From positions 503,408-567,407 of the forward strand of contig DAONGN010000001.1 of NCBI GenBank assembly GCA_035404185.1: 64,000 bases of DNA, in the 5' to 3' direction. The stretch comes from Candidatus Pacearchaeota archaeon (GTDB taxonomy: Bacteria; Patescibacteriota; Minisyncoccia; Minisyncoccales; Minisyncoccaceae). Made by a program: the position numbers and the translations under genes. Below are positions 34,539-43,812 of the stretch, in pieces. Position 1 is the first letter of the stretch; each line of letters starts with the position of its first letter. Under the pieces are notes generated by a model. That model was not told the DNA's origin. It saw only the letters and a list, made by a program, of their open reading frames with translations, and searched no databases.

Positions 34539-35894
34539 CTAGAGACCTGTTTGATCTTTAAAATACTCCGGAATAAAGTTCTTTTTATTCCAATAATCCA
34601 TTACCTCTAAAGACATAGTCTCCCAGTCTTTGTGTTTGGGTAAAATTTCTTTTTCAAAATATTTCAACAAGGTTGGTCTCTCAGGATTTTTTTTGTATGC
34701 CAAATACATTGCAACCAAGGCTTCTTTTCTAGTTCCCACACATTCAAAAGGCTTAACCTCCTTTTCCCCTATTAATTCTTTTAAGATTGGTATTAATTCT
34801 TTTTTTCCAAACAAATCTTCATTGAAGATAGAAAGTAATTCTTCTTCGGGAAGAAAAGGATAAAGAATCATATAGACAAACAAGCATTTAGAACACTCAC
34901 CGCACCACTTCCCTGTTTTCTTTTTTGTTCCTGAATATGTTTTCTGCGATTCATTGCAACTCAAAAATATTGGAAAGTAATTCTTCATATATGAAAAGAT
35001 GCGAGCAATCTGCAACTCATACATTAGTCTTAAAATGCTGAAATACTCCAAACTCTCAACTAAATAATCAGAATAATATTTCCTGAATTTCTTTTCAAAA
35101 TCATAAGTTTTAGAATACTGATGATTTATCTCTCGTCCCAGCCATTTAACATTTCCTTCATTAGAACTATCTTCATTGGAAAAAACAATATACTTTTTAT
35201 TAAATAAAACAGAAACTAAAACAGTCAAAAAGGACAAATAAGCTATAAAAGGAGTGTGTCCATTCAAATATCCCTGCCTATTTAATTCCAATAGTCTGTC
35301 TTCAATCTTTCTTTCGCAAACGATCATCTTGCTATACCCAGAAGCCTTAAACATTTCTTGAATATTAGAATTAGGATTCAACGCAAAACAATCAACTTCT
35401 TTTTTAAATTTCTTCATTAATTCTAAAGTTACCGCTGAATCTTTACCTCCCCCAATCGGAATCAAAATTCCATTCTTAGTTACCTTTCCTTTTTTGGTTA
35501 AAAGTTTTCCCTCGGAAACAATTTCTATAAAATCAGGAACAGTAAAATCAATTTTGTTTTCATAGAAAAACTGACCCATTCCATTTAATAAAATATCCTT
35601 AAACCAATCAATCTGCTTTTTGTCTAACTTACCAGCTTTAACAATTATCTTTTTTGAACAAGTTGCTTTCCAATAGGAAAACATTTCAATCATTCCCAAA
35701 TTGAAAACTAAATTATCCAAAACATGCTTATCAATCTTCCTCACTGAAATATCTTTAATAACAACTGACGGATTAAATTCTATTTCTCCATTCTTAAAAC
35801 AAAAAGAAAGGTGAAAATCATTTCCCCTTAATTCCCAAGCATAACTTTCGTATACGAATTCTGGATATTTTTTTCTTAATTCTTTAAATGTCAT
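34539..35894 (-). CDS. murL: MurL-like UDP-MurNAc-L-Ala-L-Glu epimerase
   Basis: The N-type ATP-pyrophosphatase loop IGGGKDSAV is followed by FSNEDSSNEGN, NHQYSKTYDFE and a cysteine pair region (WCGECSKCLF), the layout of MurL. In Xanthomonas, MurL uses ATP to convert the L-glutamate of UDP-MurNAc-L-Ala-L-Glu to D-glutamate after a MurD2 ligase. The ATG at 35894 overlaps the mraY stop as ATGA; the longer reading frame starts inside mraY. Function by similarity. MurI is not in the window. Confidence 0.75.
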   Translation of the reverse strand: MTFKELRKKYPEFVYESYAWELRGNDFHLSFCFKNGEIEFNPSVVIKDISVRKIDKHVLDNLVFNLGMIEMFSYWKATCSKKIIVKAGKLDKKQIDWFKDILLNGMGQFFYENKIDFTVPDFIEIVSEGKLLTKKGKVTKNGILIPIGGGKDSAVTLELMKKFKKEVDCFALNPNSNIQEMFKASGYSKMIVCERKIEDRLLELNRQGYLNGHTPFIAYLSFLTVLVSVLFNKKYIVFSNEDSSNEGNVKWLGREINHQYSKTYDFEKKFRKYYSDYLVESLEYFSILRLMYELQIARIFSYMKNYFPIFLSCNESQKTYSGTKKKTGKWCGECSKCLFVYMILYPFLPEEELLSIFNEDLFGKKELIPILKELIGEKEVKPFECVGTRKEALVAMYLAYKKNPERPTLLKYFEKEILPKHKDWETMSLEVMDYWNKKNFIPEYFKDQTGL

Positions 35895-36970
35895 TTTAAT
35901 AATTGAATTGAAACTCCTAATACTGCACAAATAATACTAATAATCCAAAACCTCATCGTAATTTGATAAGATTTCCAGCCAATTGCTTCCAAATGATGAT
36001 GGATCGGCGTTGATTGCCAAATCTTTTTTCCTCTAAATTTTTTAGAAAGTAGCTGAATAATAACTGAACCCGTTTCAATCACTAATACTCCACAAATAAT
36101 TGGCAAAACAGCTACCGAATCAGTCAAAAAAGCAATCGCCGTCAAAGTCATAGCTAATCCTAAAATTCCAGTTTCACCCATATAGAATTTAGCCGGAGGA
36201 ATATTAAACCATAAAAAAGCAAATAAAGTCCCGAGAATCACCATACAAAAGGCTGATAAATCAACTAAACCTTCAGAGAATGCAATAACGGCAAAAGCTC
36301 CAAAAATAGAGCTATAAACTCCTCCAGCTAATCCATCTAATCCATCAACTACTCCCGAAGCCCAAGAAGCCAAACTGACAATAACGTACAAAAGAATAAA
36401 ATAAACACCAATATGCCAATCAAATCCATGCGGAAAATCTCCCAATAAAGGAATATGTATAAAGTCCCATCCTAGCTTATAATACATCCAAGATCCTCCC
36501 ACTAAACCAATAATAGTTACTAACAATAATCTTGTCTTAAATTTTAATCCCCCACCAATATACTTTCCTTTTCCGTAAACAACAGAGATATCATCTATTA
36601 ATCCAATCAAAGAGGCAGTAACTAAAGCAAATAAAGGAATCCAAGTTTCTTCACGAGACAAAAAATTAAATTTATCTATCCACCAAACATCAAAAATTTT
36701 ACCAGCTAAAAAAACAATTCCTAACAATATTAATACTGTTGCCCAAATGATTATTCCACCCCCACGAGGAGTATTTACTTCTTTTTCCTTGTGAAAAGCT
36801 AAAAAAACTGATGCCTCTTGTCCATCAATTGTTTTTTCTCTCGGTTTCTTTTTCCAAAATTCTATTTTGTATAAAAAAGTAATCAAAAATCCAGCTACGA
36901 TTACGGCAATAATCGAAGCCGTGAAAGCTAGAGACATTATTTTTATCGCATTAAAAGTAAATAAAGACAT
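35891..36970 (-). CDS. mraY: Phospho-MurNAc-pentapeptide transferase
   Basis: A multi-helix enzyme of 359 residues that makes lipid I. The catalytic aspartates appear in GLIDDIS and VDGLDGLAGG, and the FMGETG and IHHHLE motifs (ST-PIHHHLEAIGW) are intact. It overlaps murL by four bases and is four bases from the carboxypeptidase gene. Confidence 0.95.
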   Translation of the reverse strand: MSLFTFNAIKIMSLAFTASIIAVIVAGFLITFLYKIEFWKKKPREKTIDGQEASVFLAFHKEKEVNTPRGGGIIIWATVLILLGIVFLAGKIFDVWWIDKFNFLSREETWIPLFALVTASLIGLIDDISVVYGKGKYIGGGLKFKTRLLLVTIIGLVGGSWMYYKLGWDFIHIPLLGDFPHGFDWHIGVYFILLYVIVSLASWASGVVDGLDGLAGGVYSSIFGAFAVIAFSEGLVDLSAFCMVILGTLFAFLWFNIPPAKFYMGETGILGLAMTLTAIAFLTDSVAVLPIICGVLVIETGSVIIQLLSKKFRGKKIWQSTPIHHHLEAIGWKSYQITMRFWIISIICAVLGVSIQLLK

Positions 36971-36973
36971 AGT

Positions 36974-37924
36974 TTACCAAATAAATGAAGTATGAAGCCA
37001 TTCTTCTAATTTTCTAGCTTCTTTAAACCTATCATCTGCCCCAGTAATTACATTAATAATGTAACCCGAATTAACAGCTGAATAGTTGTTCAATATTAAT
37101 ATAATACACCCGTTAGCCTCTTTTGTATATCCTGTTTTACCCCAAAGATATCCTGCATTTTCTTTCAAAAGAATATTGGTGTTTTCTAAGTTATGAACAA
37201 CTCCGCTACTACTAACAATCTTTTTTTCCGATAAAGATAATATTTGAGGTATCAAAGATTGATTCTTGAGAATATATACGACTAATTTCTCTAAATCTTC
37301 CGGGGTTGAAACATTGGTTTCTAATAATTCCTTCGCTGAATCATCAGTAAAGATATCTAGTCCGGTTGGATTATAAAATCTGGTATTTGTCATACCTATC
37401 TCACTGGCTTTTTTATTCATTCTGTAAATAAATTCTGTACGACCCATTTTTTCAGCTAAAGCCTCAGCCCCATCATTACTTGATTCAATCAAGGTAACAT
37501 ATAATAAATCTCTAACTGTTATTTTTTCATTAACCTTTAATCCCCCCATAGTCCCATTAGTTGAAACAGCAAAAGAACTGATATCTACTAAATCATCTAA
37601 ATTATAATTCTCTAAAGAAACAACCGCGGTCATTAATTTAGTTAAAGAAGCTATTGGTATCACTTCGCTACTCTTCTTTTCTGCTAAAACAATTTCTTTG
37701 TTTTCATCTAAATTAAAAAAAACTGACAAAAAATTATTGGAATTCAAATACAAATCAGCAATCTTTTCTTTACTTAATGGTCTCAATAAAGAACTATCGG
37801 TTTGTTTTAAAAAAAACAAATTAGACGTTTTGTTCAAAACATCTTTAGAATAATAATTGATTATAAAAAACAATAAAAATAGAAAAAAAAGACTTAATAA
37901 AAAGAATATATTTTCTCTCTTCAT
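36974..37924 (-). CDS. dacA: D-alanyl-D-alanine carboxypeptidase (S11 family)
   Basis: A penicillin-binding protein of low mass (316 residues) with an N-terminal membrane helix. The three active-site motifs are SLTK (S-x-x-K), SSN (S-x-N) and KTG (GKTGYTKEANG). It trims pentapeptides. The normal C-terminal amphipathic anchor is absent, the N-terminal helix serving instead. It lies between aspS (five bases) and mraY (three bases). Confidence 0.9.
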   Translation of the reverse strand: MKRENIFFLLSLFFLFLLFFIINYYSKDVLNKTSNLFFLKQTDSSLLRPLSKEKIADLYLNSNNFLSVFFNLDENKEIVLAEKKSSEVIPIASLTKLMTAVVSLENYNLDDLVDISSFAVSTNGTMGGLKVNEKITVRDLLYVTLIESSNDGAEALAEKMGRTEFIYRMNKKASEIGMTNTRFYNPTGLDIFTDDSAKELLETNVSTPEDLEKLVVYILKNQSLIPQILSLSEKKIVSSSGVVHNLENTNILLKENAGYLWGKTGYTKEANGCIILILNNYSAVNSGYIINVITGADDRFKEARKLEEWLHTSFIW

Positions 37925-37929
37925 GCACT

Positions 37930-39213
37930 TTAAGGAATTAATCTTTTAACGTCTCTAGGGAATAAAATGGCTTCTTTTATACTTTCTAAATTTAACATCT
38001 GTTTTATAATTCTTTCTGAGCCCATTCCCCATCCTCCGTGCGGAGGAATAGCATATTTAAAAACATCTAAATAAAATTCCATTCCTTTGGGCTTAATGCC
38101 CTTCTTCTTCATATTAGCCATCAAATCCTCGTATTTGTGTATTCTCTGCCCTCCTGTCGCAATTTCAAGTCCCTTATAAAGTAAATCGAAACCGCAAGTC
38201 TCTTCTGGATTTATTGGGTCAGGCATAGTATAAAAAGGTCGATCGCTCCAAGGATAGTGAGTTATAAAAATAAAATCTGAATTGAATTTTTCTTTAGCAT
38301 ACTTCCCTGCCAATTCTTCGCCTTTAGGATCAATATCTGTTCCTTCGGAAACTTCATGCCCGTATTCTTCTTTAATTATCTTCTTGATTTCTGAAAGTTT
38401 AATACAAGGAATTTCATCAGGAACTTTTGACAATTCAATATTGTATAAATCTAAATAAGGCTTTCCTTCTTTTTCTAATTCCAAAAACATTTGTTTTAAA
38501 ACTTTATTCAATGTTTTTGCAACATCGTAAAAGTTGGAAATGAAACCCATTTCAGCATCAAGTCCGATATATTCATTAACGTGTCTGGTTGTAAAGTGAG
38601 GCTCAGCTCTAAAGACAGAACCAACCTCAAAAACTCTTTCTAGTACTCCAACCATGATTTGTTTATAAAATTGAGGACTTTGAGCCAATGTTGCTTCTTT
38701 ATCAAAATACTTTACTTTAAAAAAATTAGCACCTCCTTCGGTGGCTGTTCCTAATATTTTTGGAGTTTTAATTTCGGTAAAGTCGTCTTCTCTCATCACT
38801 CTCTCATAACTCTTTAATAAAAGATCATATAATTTAAAAATAGCTTGAACTTTAGGGTGCCTTAATGACAAGGGACGATAGTCTAATAGTGTTGTTAAGT
38901 TTAAATTAATATCTTCTTTACTCAAGTCAATTGGTAAATCTTCAATGTTTTCAGAAACAACTTCTAATTTTTCTCCTTTAATTTCAAATCCACTCTTAGC
39001 TCTAACATCTTTTTTAACTAACCCTGTAATTACAACCGCATCTCCTGTTTTAACTTCAATGCTTTTATCAACAACAACCTGTATTGTTCCAGTGTAATCT
39101 TGAACTATTAAAAATACTATATTCCCTAGATTTCTAATATTAAAAACTCGGCCCTTAATCACCGCCTGTTTATTCTCGTATTCAGATATTTTTCCTATTA
39201 AAGCTCTTTCCAT
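37930..39213 (-). CDS. aspS: Archaeal-type aspartyl-tRNA synthetase, probably non-discriminating
   Basis: A class II synthetase of 427 residues, with an N-terminal OB fold, motif 2 (VFRAEPHFTTRHVNEY) and motif 3 (GWGMGSERI). It lacks the large GAD insertion of the bacterial type (about 590 residues). The archaeal form can misacylate tRNA-Asn, which GatCAB then amidates; GatA, GatB and GatC are all encoded in this window. It lies two bases from the kinase-less sensor gene. Confidence 0.9.
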   Translation of the reverse strand: MERALIGKISEYENKQAVIKGRVFNIRNLGNIVFLIVQDYTGTIQVVVDKSIEVKTGDAVVITGLVKKDVRAKSGFEIKGEKLEVVSENIEDLPIDLSKEDINLNLTTLLDYRPLSLRHPKVQAIFKLYDLLLKSYERVMREDDFTEIKTPKILGTATEGGANFFKVKYFDKEATLAQSPQFYKQIMVGVLERVFEVGSVFRAEPHFTTRHVNEYIGLDAEMGFISNFYDVAKTLNKVLKQMFLELEKEGKPYLDLYNIELSKVPDEIPCIKLSEIKKIIKEEYGHEVSEGTDIDPKGEELAGKYAKEKFNSDFIFITHYPWSDRPFYTMPDPINPEETCGFDLLYKGLEIATGGQRIHKYEDLMANMKKKGIKPKGMEFYLDVFKYAIPPHGGWGMGSERIIKQMLNLESIKEAILFPRDVKRLIP

Positions 39214-39215
39214 GT

Positions 39216-40388
39216 TTATTTATTTAATTTTTCTTCTAATTCTCTTATTCTATCCTTTAATTCAACCATTTTATTTTCTCTATTTACAAAAACATCGCTA
39301 AACTGCTCTAATTCAACTAACTTTTCTTCTAACTGCTTGGTTTTTCTTTCTAATTCCCTAGTTCTATCACTTACTACTTTTTCCAAACTATCGTTTAGTC
39401 CTTGCAATTCGCGCGTTCTTTCTTTTACTCTTCTTTCCAAGATAATATTAGCCTCTTCAGATGATTCTTTCGCTTCTCTTAATTGAGCATTGGTCTTTTC
39501 TAACTCCTTAGTCCTATCTTCTATTGTTTCTTTAAAAATAATCTTCTCCTCATTTAATTGATGAGTATACTTTAAAGTAAGGAAAGACAAAACACAAATT
39601 AAAATAAAAATAACAGACTTTTCAATAAAAGTTACCTCTAAATCTGGAAAAATTAACAATGATGAAAGTAAGGTCAAAAGTGTTGCTACTAATATATCGG
39701 TTGTAATCATTGAAGCTAGAGGATTCTTTTCTATCAGGACATATGCCATTATAAGAGCATAAATAGGAATAGTCAAATAAAATAAAGGATAGATATTAAT
39801 TCCATAAATGGGAAGAAAGTCAATAAAAACAAGGCCAAAAATAGCAATCCCTAAAAGAAGATAGAGAATCGTGTCTTTTTTAATGCTTTCATCGGTTCTA
39901 TCTTGCCAAGCCTTAAAAAGATTATACAAGGACATCGACAACAAGAAAATTATAAAAAAAGAAAAGGCGTAATGGATAATACTCGCTATACTCCAATTAC
40001 CCCATTTGTAAAAAAATACTCCATTAATAACTGAATTAACATCGACTACAAAGATTAAAAATAAAGAAAATGCATAAGAGAAATACAATATAATCTTCTG
40101 ACTTTTTATTTTACAAAATTCAATTGTAAAATGATACAAAAAAGTTGGAATTAAAAATACAGCCAAAACAAATACTTTATTTAATAATACGCTTTGATTT
40201 ACTATACCCCAAGCATTTCCCTGCCAAACAATAAAAGTTCCGAAAGCCCACATAAATTGAGCTAAACTCATAAGGAAGAATAAAAAATTTACTTTTCCTC
40301 TATTTTTAAAAAATATAAAAGTTCCAACTAATAAAATAAAAATACTACTTGGAATAATTAAATATATTGAAAGTGGTGTGTCTATCAT
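39216..40388 (-). CDS. Membrane protein with histidine-kinase-type 7TM N-terminus and coiled coil, no kinase
   Basis: About 260 residues with eight membrane helices resemble the N-terminus of the kinase at 28069-30309 (FFKNRGKVNFLFFLMS against FFKNRKNITNYTFVLLS). The remainder is a coiled coil (repeated ERTRELQ, DRTRELE) of about 120 residues. There is no H-box or ATPase domain. It overlaps the receiver gene at 40385 by four bases. It may pass a membrane signal to that receiver or to a separate kinase. Confidence 0.6.
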   Translation of the reverse strand: MIDTPLSIYLIIPSSIFILLVGTFIFFKNRGKVNFLFFLMSLAQFMWAFGTFIVWQGNAWGIVNQSVLLNKVFVLAVFLIPTFLYHFTIEFCKIKSQKIILYFSYAFSLFLIFVVDVNSVINGVFFYKWGNWSIASIIHYAFSFFIIFLLSMSLYNLFKAWQDRTDESIKKDTILYLLLGIAIFGLVFIDFLPIYGINIYPLFYLTIPIYALIMAYVLIEKNPLASMITTDILVATLLTLLSSLLIFPDLEVTFIEKSVIFILICVLSFLTLKYTHQLNEEKIIFKETIEDRTKELEKTNAQLREAKESSEEANIILERRVKERTRELQGLNDSLEKVVSDRTRELERKTKQLEEKLVELEQFSDVFVNRENKMVELKDRIRELEEKLNK

Positions 40389-40753
40389 TGATTTAACAAT
40401 TCTTTTATTCTTGTTACTATTTCCTTGGGATCGTGATTAGATTTTATTAAATAATCCTTAGCTCCATTTTCGAAAGCCTGAGCTCTAGTCTGATTATCAT
40501 CAAAATTAGTAAGGACTAAGACGGGAATTAATTTTAAATTATCTATCTTTTTAATTTTAATTAAATAATTGACTCCGCTTTCTTTGGGTAGAAGCATATC
40601 TAAAACAACTAAGTCTGGTATTTGCTTTTTTGCCAATTCAATAGCTTCATCAACCTCAATTGCTGAAATAACTTCAAATCCCTCTTTGCTAAGTTTGAAC
40701 TTATACATGTCAGAAAGAATTTTCTCGTCCTCAATAATAAGAATCCTTTTCAT
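40385..40753 (-). CDS. Single-domain response regulator
   Basis: A 122-residue receiver with IIEDEK, phospho-acceptor in VVLDMLLP, VLVLTN and the lysine in DYLIKSN. No output domain. It overlaps the kinase-less membrane protein by four bases and so is tightly coupled to it. It is a paralog of the receiver at 27666. Confidence 0.85.
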   Translation of the reverse strand: MKRILIIEDEKILSDMYKFKLSKEGFEVISAIEVDEAIELAKKQIPDLVVLDMLLPKESGVNYLIKIKKIDNLKLIPVLVLTNFDDNQTRAQAFENGAKDYLIKSNHDPKEIVTRIKELLNQ

Positions 40754-40784
40754 TTTTTTCTTTTTTACCTTTTATAAAATAAAA

Positions 40785-40800
40785 AGAAGATTACTCTTCT
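40785..40800 (-). terminator. Terminator of the 28-residue gene
   Basis: AGAAGA and TCTTCT pair around a TTAC loop that contains the stop codon, with T-rich sequence following on the minus strand. Confidence 0.5.
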
Positions 40801-40877
40801 TTGTCTCCACCTAAAACACACCATAAAATAAGTGTAATAACAGATAAAACTATAAATATTGTCCAAAGTGTTTCCAT
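40791..40877 (-). CDS. 28-residue membrane microprotein
   Basis: ATG at 40877 starts a 28-residue frame (METLWTIFIVLSVITLILW, then CVLGGDKEE) that is one membrane helix with an acidic end. A TATAAT lies upstream. The stop codon sits in the loop of an AGAAGA/TCTTCT hairpin followed by T-rich sequence, a terminator. The arrangement supports a real gene, but nothing identifies its function. Confidence 0.5.
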   Translation of the reverse strand: METLWTIFIVLSVITLILWCVLGGDKEE

Positions 40878-40920
40878 ATACATATATTATACTTGATATG
40901 GCATTATTTTCAAGAGAAAA

Positions 40921-41712
40921 CTACTTATTTATTAATTTAATAACTTCTCCGTGTATAATTTTATTTGTTGCAATTATTTCTGGATTAAAAATATTCCATT
41001 TGTTTCCTTTAGCATCAGTGATTACCCCACCGGCTTTTTCTATTATTAAAACCACAGCAGTAACATCCCAAGGCTTAACTCCAGAATGAATATAGGCATC
41101 TATTTTTCCTTCCGCAAGGCTCGCTAAATCAGATGAAGCACTACCCAGTGATTTGATTTGTCTAAAAGAAGCATTAATATTGTTTAACCATTTAACAACA
41201 TCTTTTCTTTTTTCTAAGTCCCAAGACCAATCACAAGCAATCGTTGCTTCTTTTAACTTACTAATAGAAGAAACAGAAATAGGTTTCTTATTTAAAAATG
41301 CTCCGTCTTCGTCTATTTGAGCAGAATACAATTTATCTGAGATAGGAAGATAAACAACTCCTAATACTGGCTGACCTTTACTTACTAATGCTATTGAAAT
41401 AGCAAAATTAGAATTTTTTCTGGAAAAATTAGTTGTCCCGTCTAAGGGATCTATAACCCAAAGATTATCTTTATTTTTGAATAAAACATAATCATTCGGA
41501 GCAGTTTCTTCTGTTAAAAATTCTATTTGCGGATATATTTCTTTTAATTTCTTAATCAAAAAAGAATCCACTTCCCTATCTGCTTCGGTGGTAAAATCAA
41601 CTCCTTCTTTTTGATAAGAAACTAAATCATTAGAATAGAAATATTTTTTAAGGATTTCTCCTGCTTCTAATATGACGCTGATAAGATTTTCTTTAATACT
41701 ATTTAATTCCAT
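40921..41712 (-). CDS. Inositol monophosphatase-family phosphatase
   Basis: A SuhB/IMPase-type enzyme of 263 residues with the metal site LTEETAP, DPLDGTTNF and WDVTAVVLI-like motifs. The family removes phosphate from myo-inositol-1-phosphate or related molecules such as fructose-1,6-bisphosphate or PAP. Two MIPS-family genes lie 6-11 kb away, so inositol-1-phosphate is a plausible substrate. It is one base from murC. Confidence 0.85.
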   Translation of the reverse strand: MELNSIKENLISVILEAGEILKKYFYSNDLVSYQKEGVDFTTEADREVDSFLIKKLKEIYPQIEFLTEETAPNDYVLFKNKDNLWVIDPLDGTTNFSRKNSNFAISIALVSKGQPVLGVVYLPISDKLYSAQIDEDGAFLNKKPISVSSISKLKEATIACDWSWDLEKRKDVVKWLNNINASFRQIKSLGSASSDLASLAEGKIDAYIHSGVKPWDVTAVVLIIEKAGGVITDAKGNKWNIFNPEIIATNKIIHGEVIKLINK

Positions 41713-41713
41713 A

Positions 41714-43000
41714 TTAAGAACAAATTCTATTCTTATCCTTAAAGTCCTGACTTAAATCATAGATGTTCCCTGCTCCCATAAATATTATTACTTCTCCTCC
41801 TTTAAGTTTATCAAATAATTCTTCATTAGAAGTATAGATGGCATTCGGCACAGCAGCTGCTAATTTCTCTGAACTAACCTTTTCTTTTAAATCACCTCCT
41901 TCCCTTCCTGCTACATCATAAATGTCAATCAAGAACAGCTTATCAACTAGTTTTGTATTAATGATTTCTTTGAAAACTTTAACAAAATCATCGAATAGTA
42001 AAAAGGTTCTCTGATATTGATGCGGTTGAAAAACACAATAGATAATTTTATTCGGATATTTCTGTCTCGCTCCTTTTAGGGTCGCTAGTATCTCTGTTGG
42101 ATGGTGTCCATAGTCATCAATCAAAACAAAACCAGGAAACTGTGTTTCTTCAAATCTCCTCCACGCACCCATATATTTAGATAAAGCACTAAAAGATATT
42201 TCGTCTGGTATTTTTAATATTCTAGCTACCTTTAGAGCCGCTAAAGCATCTAATATATTGTGATCGCCTGGAATCTTGATTATTTCTCTTAATTTTCTGA
42301 CACATCTTTCTTCCTTTAAAGAAAATTCAATTGTATTTTTATCAAATTGTATTTCCGTTTCTTTTTGCTTAACTAAAATACCATTATCACCCAAGTGAGA
42401 AACAAATTCATTAAAAGCTTTTTTAATATTCTCTATATTCGTATAGTAATCAAGATGGTCTTCTTCAATATTTAATACAACGGCTATCTTTGGCCAATAG
42501 TTTAAAAAAGATTCTTCGTGCTCGCAAGCCTCTATTACTAAATAATTAGATTTGCCCATTCTGAAATTAGAATCTCCAAATTCTTTCAATTTAGTTCCGA
42601 CAACAACAGTCGGATCAAATCCGGCTTCAATCAAAATTAACGCAATCATTGCGGTCGTAGTGCTTTTTCCATGAGTTCCAGAAACAGCGATGGTAAAATA
42701 ATTTTTAGTTAATTCTCCTAGGGCTTGAGGATAGCTTAAAATCTTAATCCCTTTTAATTCCGCCTCAACTATTTCTGGATTGCTTTCTTTTACAGCTGGA
42801 CTATGAATAACCAAATCATACTCTTTGATATTTTCTGCTACGTTGGGACCAATAACAATCTTTGCTCCTTTTTTGATAAGGTCATCGGTAATTGAAGACG
42901 AAGCAACGTCAGAACCAGAAACCTCGTTTCCTTTTTCCAAATAGTATTGTGCTAATGCAGAAACTCCTATTCCTCCGATGCCAATAAAATGTATTTTCAT
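41714..43000 (-). CDS. murC: UDP-N-acetylmuramate:L-alanine ligase
   Basis: The first amino acid ligase of the stem peptide (428 residues), with FIGIGGIGVSALA, the ATP loop GTHGKSTTTAM, EEDHLDYY and YGHHPTEI motifs. Slightly shorter than the usual 450-490 residues. Located next to the IMPase and ThpR genes. Confidence 0.94.
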   Translation of the reverse strand: MKIHFIGIGGIGVSALAQYYLEKGNEVSGSDVASSSITDDLIKKGAKIVIGPNVAENIKEYDLVIHSPAVKESNPEIVEAELKGIKILSYPQALGELTKNYFTIAVSGTHGKSTTTAMIALILIEAGFDPTVVVGTKLKEFGDSNFRMGKSNYLVIEACEHEESFLNYWPKIAVVLNIEEDHLDYYTNIENIKKAFNEFVSHLGDNGILVKQKETEIQFDKNTIEFSLKEERCVRKLREIIKIPGDHNILDALAALKVARILKIPDEISFSALSKYMGAWRRFEETQFPGFVLIDDYGHHPTEILATLKGARQKYPNKIIYCVFQPHQYQRTFLLFDDFVKVFKEIINTKLVDKLFLIDIYDVAGREGGDLKEKVSSEKLAAAVPNAIYTSNEELFDKLKGGEVIIFMGAGNIYDLSQDFKDKNRICS

Positions 43001-43001
43001 A

Positions 43002-43574
43002 TTATTTTAATGGAATTGATTTTAATATTGCATAATCAGCTCCTCCTCTTCCTAAATTACTTTCCATAATCTCAATTGAATTTACAGGAAAAGACAAGGA
43101 AATGTCTTTAAAAATATCTGGTCTCTCTTCTGGTTCGATTCTATTAAACTGCCACTGGATTACTTTGCCCAAAGTGATGTGTGGAGTAAATCCATTTTCT
43201 GGCTTTCTAACATTAAATAATTCTTTTTCTAAATCGGCTTGTAAATTTTCCAATTCTATTGATTTTTCTCCTCTTGCCCAAATCATTTTCGGAGAATCTT
43301 CTTTGGGTCCATAAGAAATACTCTTTAAGTCAACCACGAAAGAACCATGATTTTCAGCTATCTTTTCAATTGTATTAAACATCGGAACCAATTCCTCTAT
43401 TTCAATATATCCTATAAAAAACAAAGTAATATGTAGATTGTACTTCTTACTCCATTTAATCGGACAAAAATCGTTAAAATTAGTAAAAGAATGGGCAAGC
43501 TCTTCTTGATATTCTACAAGCTTATTTTTAACTTTTTCTGGTAATCCGATACTGATGAATATTCTCTTTTGCAT
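43002..43574 (-). CDS. thpR: 2'-5' RNA ligase family / RNA 2',3'-cyclic phosphodiesterase
   Basis: The two H-x-T/S-x motifs of the 2H phosphoesterase fold are HITLFF and HITLGK. Length 190 is normal. ThpR opens 2',3'-cyclic phosphates and can ligate 2'-5' RNA; the physiological role is not settled. It precedes murC by one base. Confidence 0.85.
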   Translation of the reverse strand: MQKRIFISIGLPEKVKNKLVEYQEELAHSFTNFNDFCPIKWSKKYNLHITLFFIGYIEIEELVPMFNTIEKIAENHGSFVVDLKSISYGPKEDSPKMIWARGEKSIELENLQADLEKELFNVRKPENGFTPHITLGKVIQWQFNRIEPEERPDIFKDISLSFPVNSIEIMESNLGRGGADYAILKSIPLK

Positions 43575-43812
43575 ATTTAAAGAATATCACTTTATGCATT
43601 AGTGGGCAATATATAAAAAAAGAAGGAGAAATCTCAAGATTTCTCCGACGGAAACGATTAAGAACTTCTTGATTCGGGAAAGTGAATCGAACATGATCTC
43701 CACAGAATGAAATTTCCACTCTGTTGTCTCTGAGACACCGCTCTTCGTCTTTAGACATTTTTTGATACATGCCCAAAGGAAAATTATCTACTACGAGATC
43801 AGGAGGAAGCAA
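43528..43812 (-). CDS. Small hypothetical protein, 3' end uncertain
   Basis: A TTG at 43812 with AGGAGG nine bases upstream starts a frame of 94 residues. The first 60 residues look coding (DNRVEISFCGDHVRFTF). A perfect terminator hairpin at 43623-43644 lies inside the frame, and the last 47 bases overlap thpR. The real product may end earlier or a frameshift may exist. The start overlaps the end of the following small gene by 14 bases. Confidence 0.4.
   Translation of the reverse strand: MLPPDLVVDNFPLGMYQKMSKDEERCLRDNRVEISFCGDHVRFTFPNQEVLNRFRRRNLEISPSFFIYCPLMHKVIFFKYAKENIHQYRITRKS
43623..43644 (-). terminator. Strong hairpin terminator inside the 43528-43812 frame
   Basis: GGAGAAATC, loop TCAA and GATTTCTCC form a 9-bp stem; on the minus strand TTCTTTTTTT follows. 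Confidence 0.75.
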
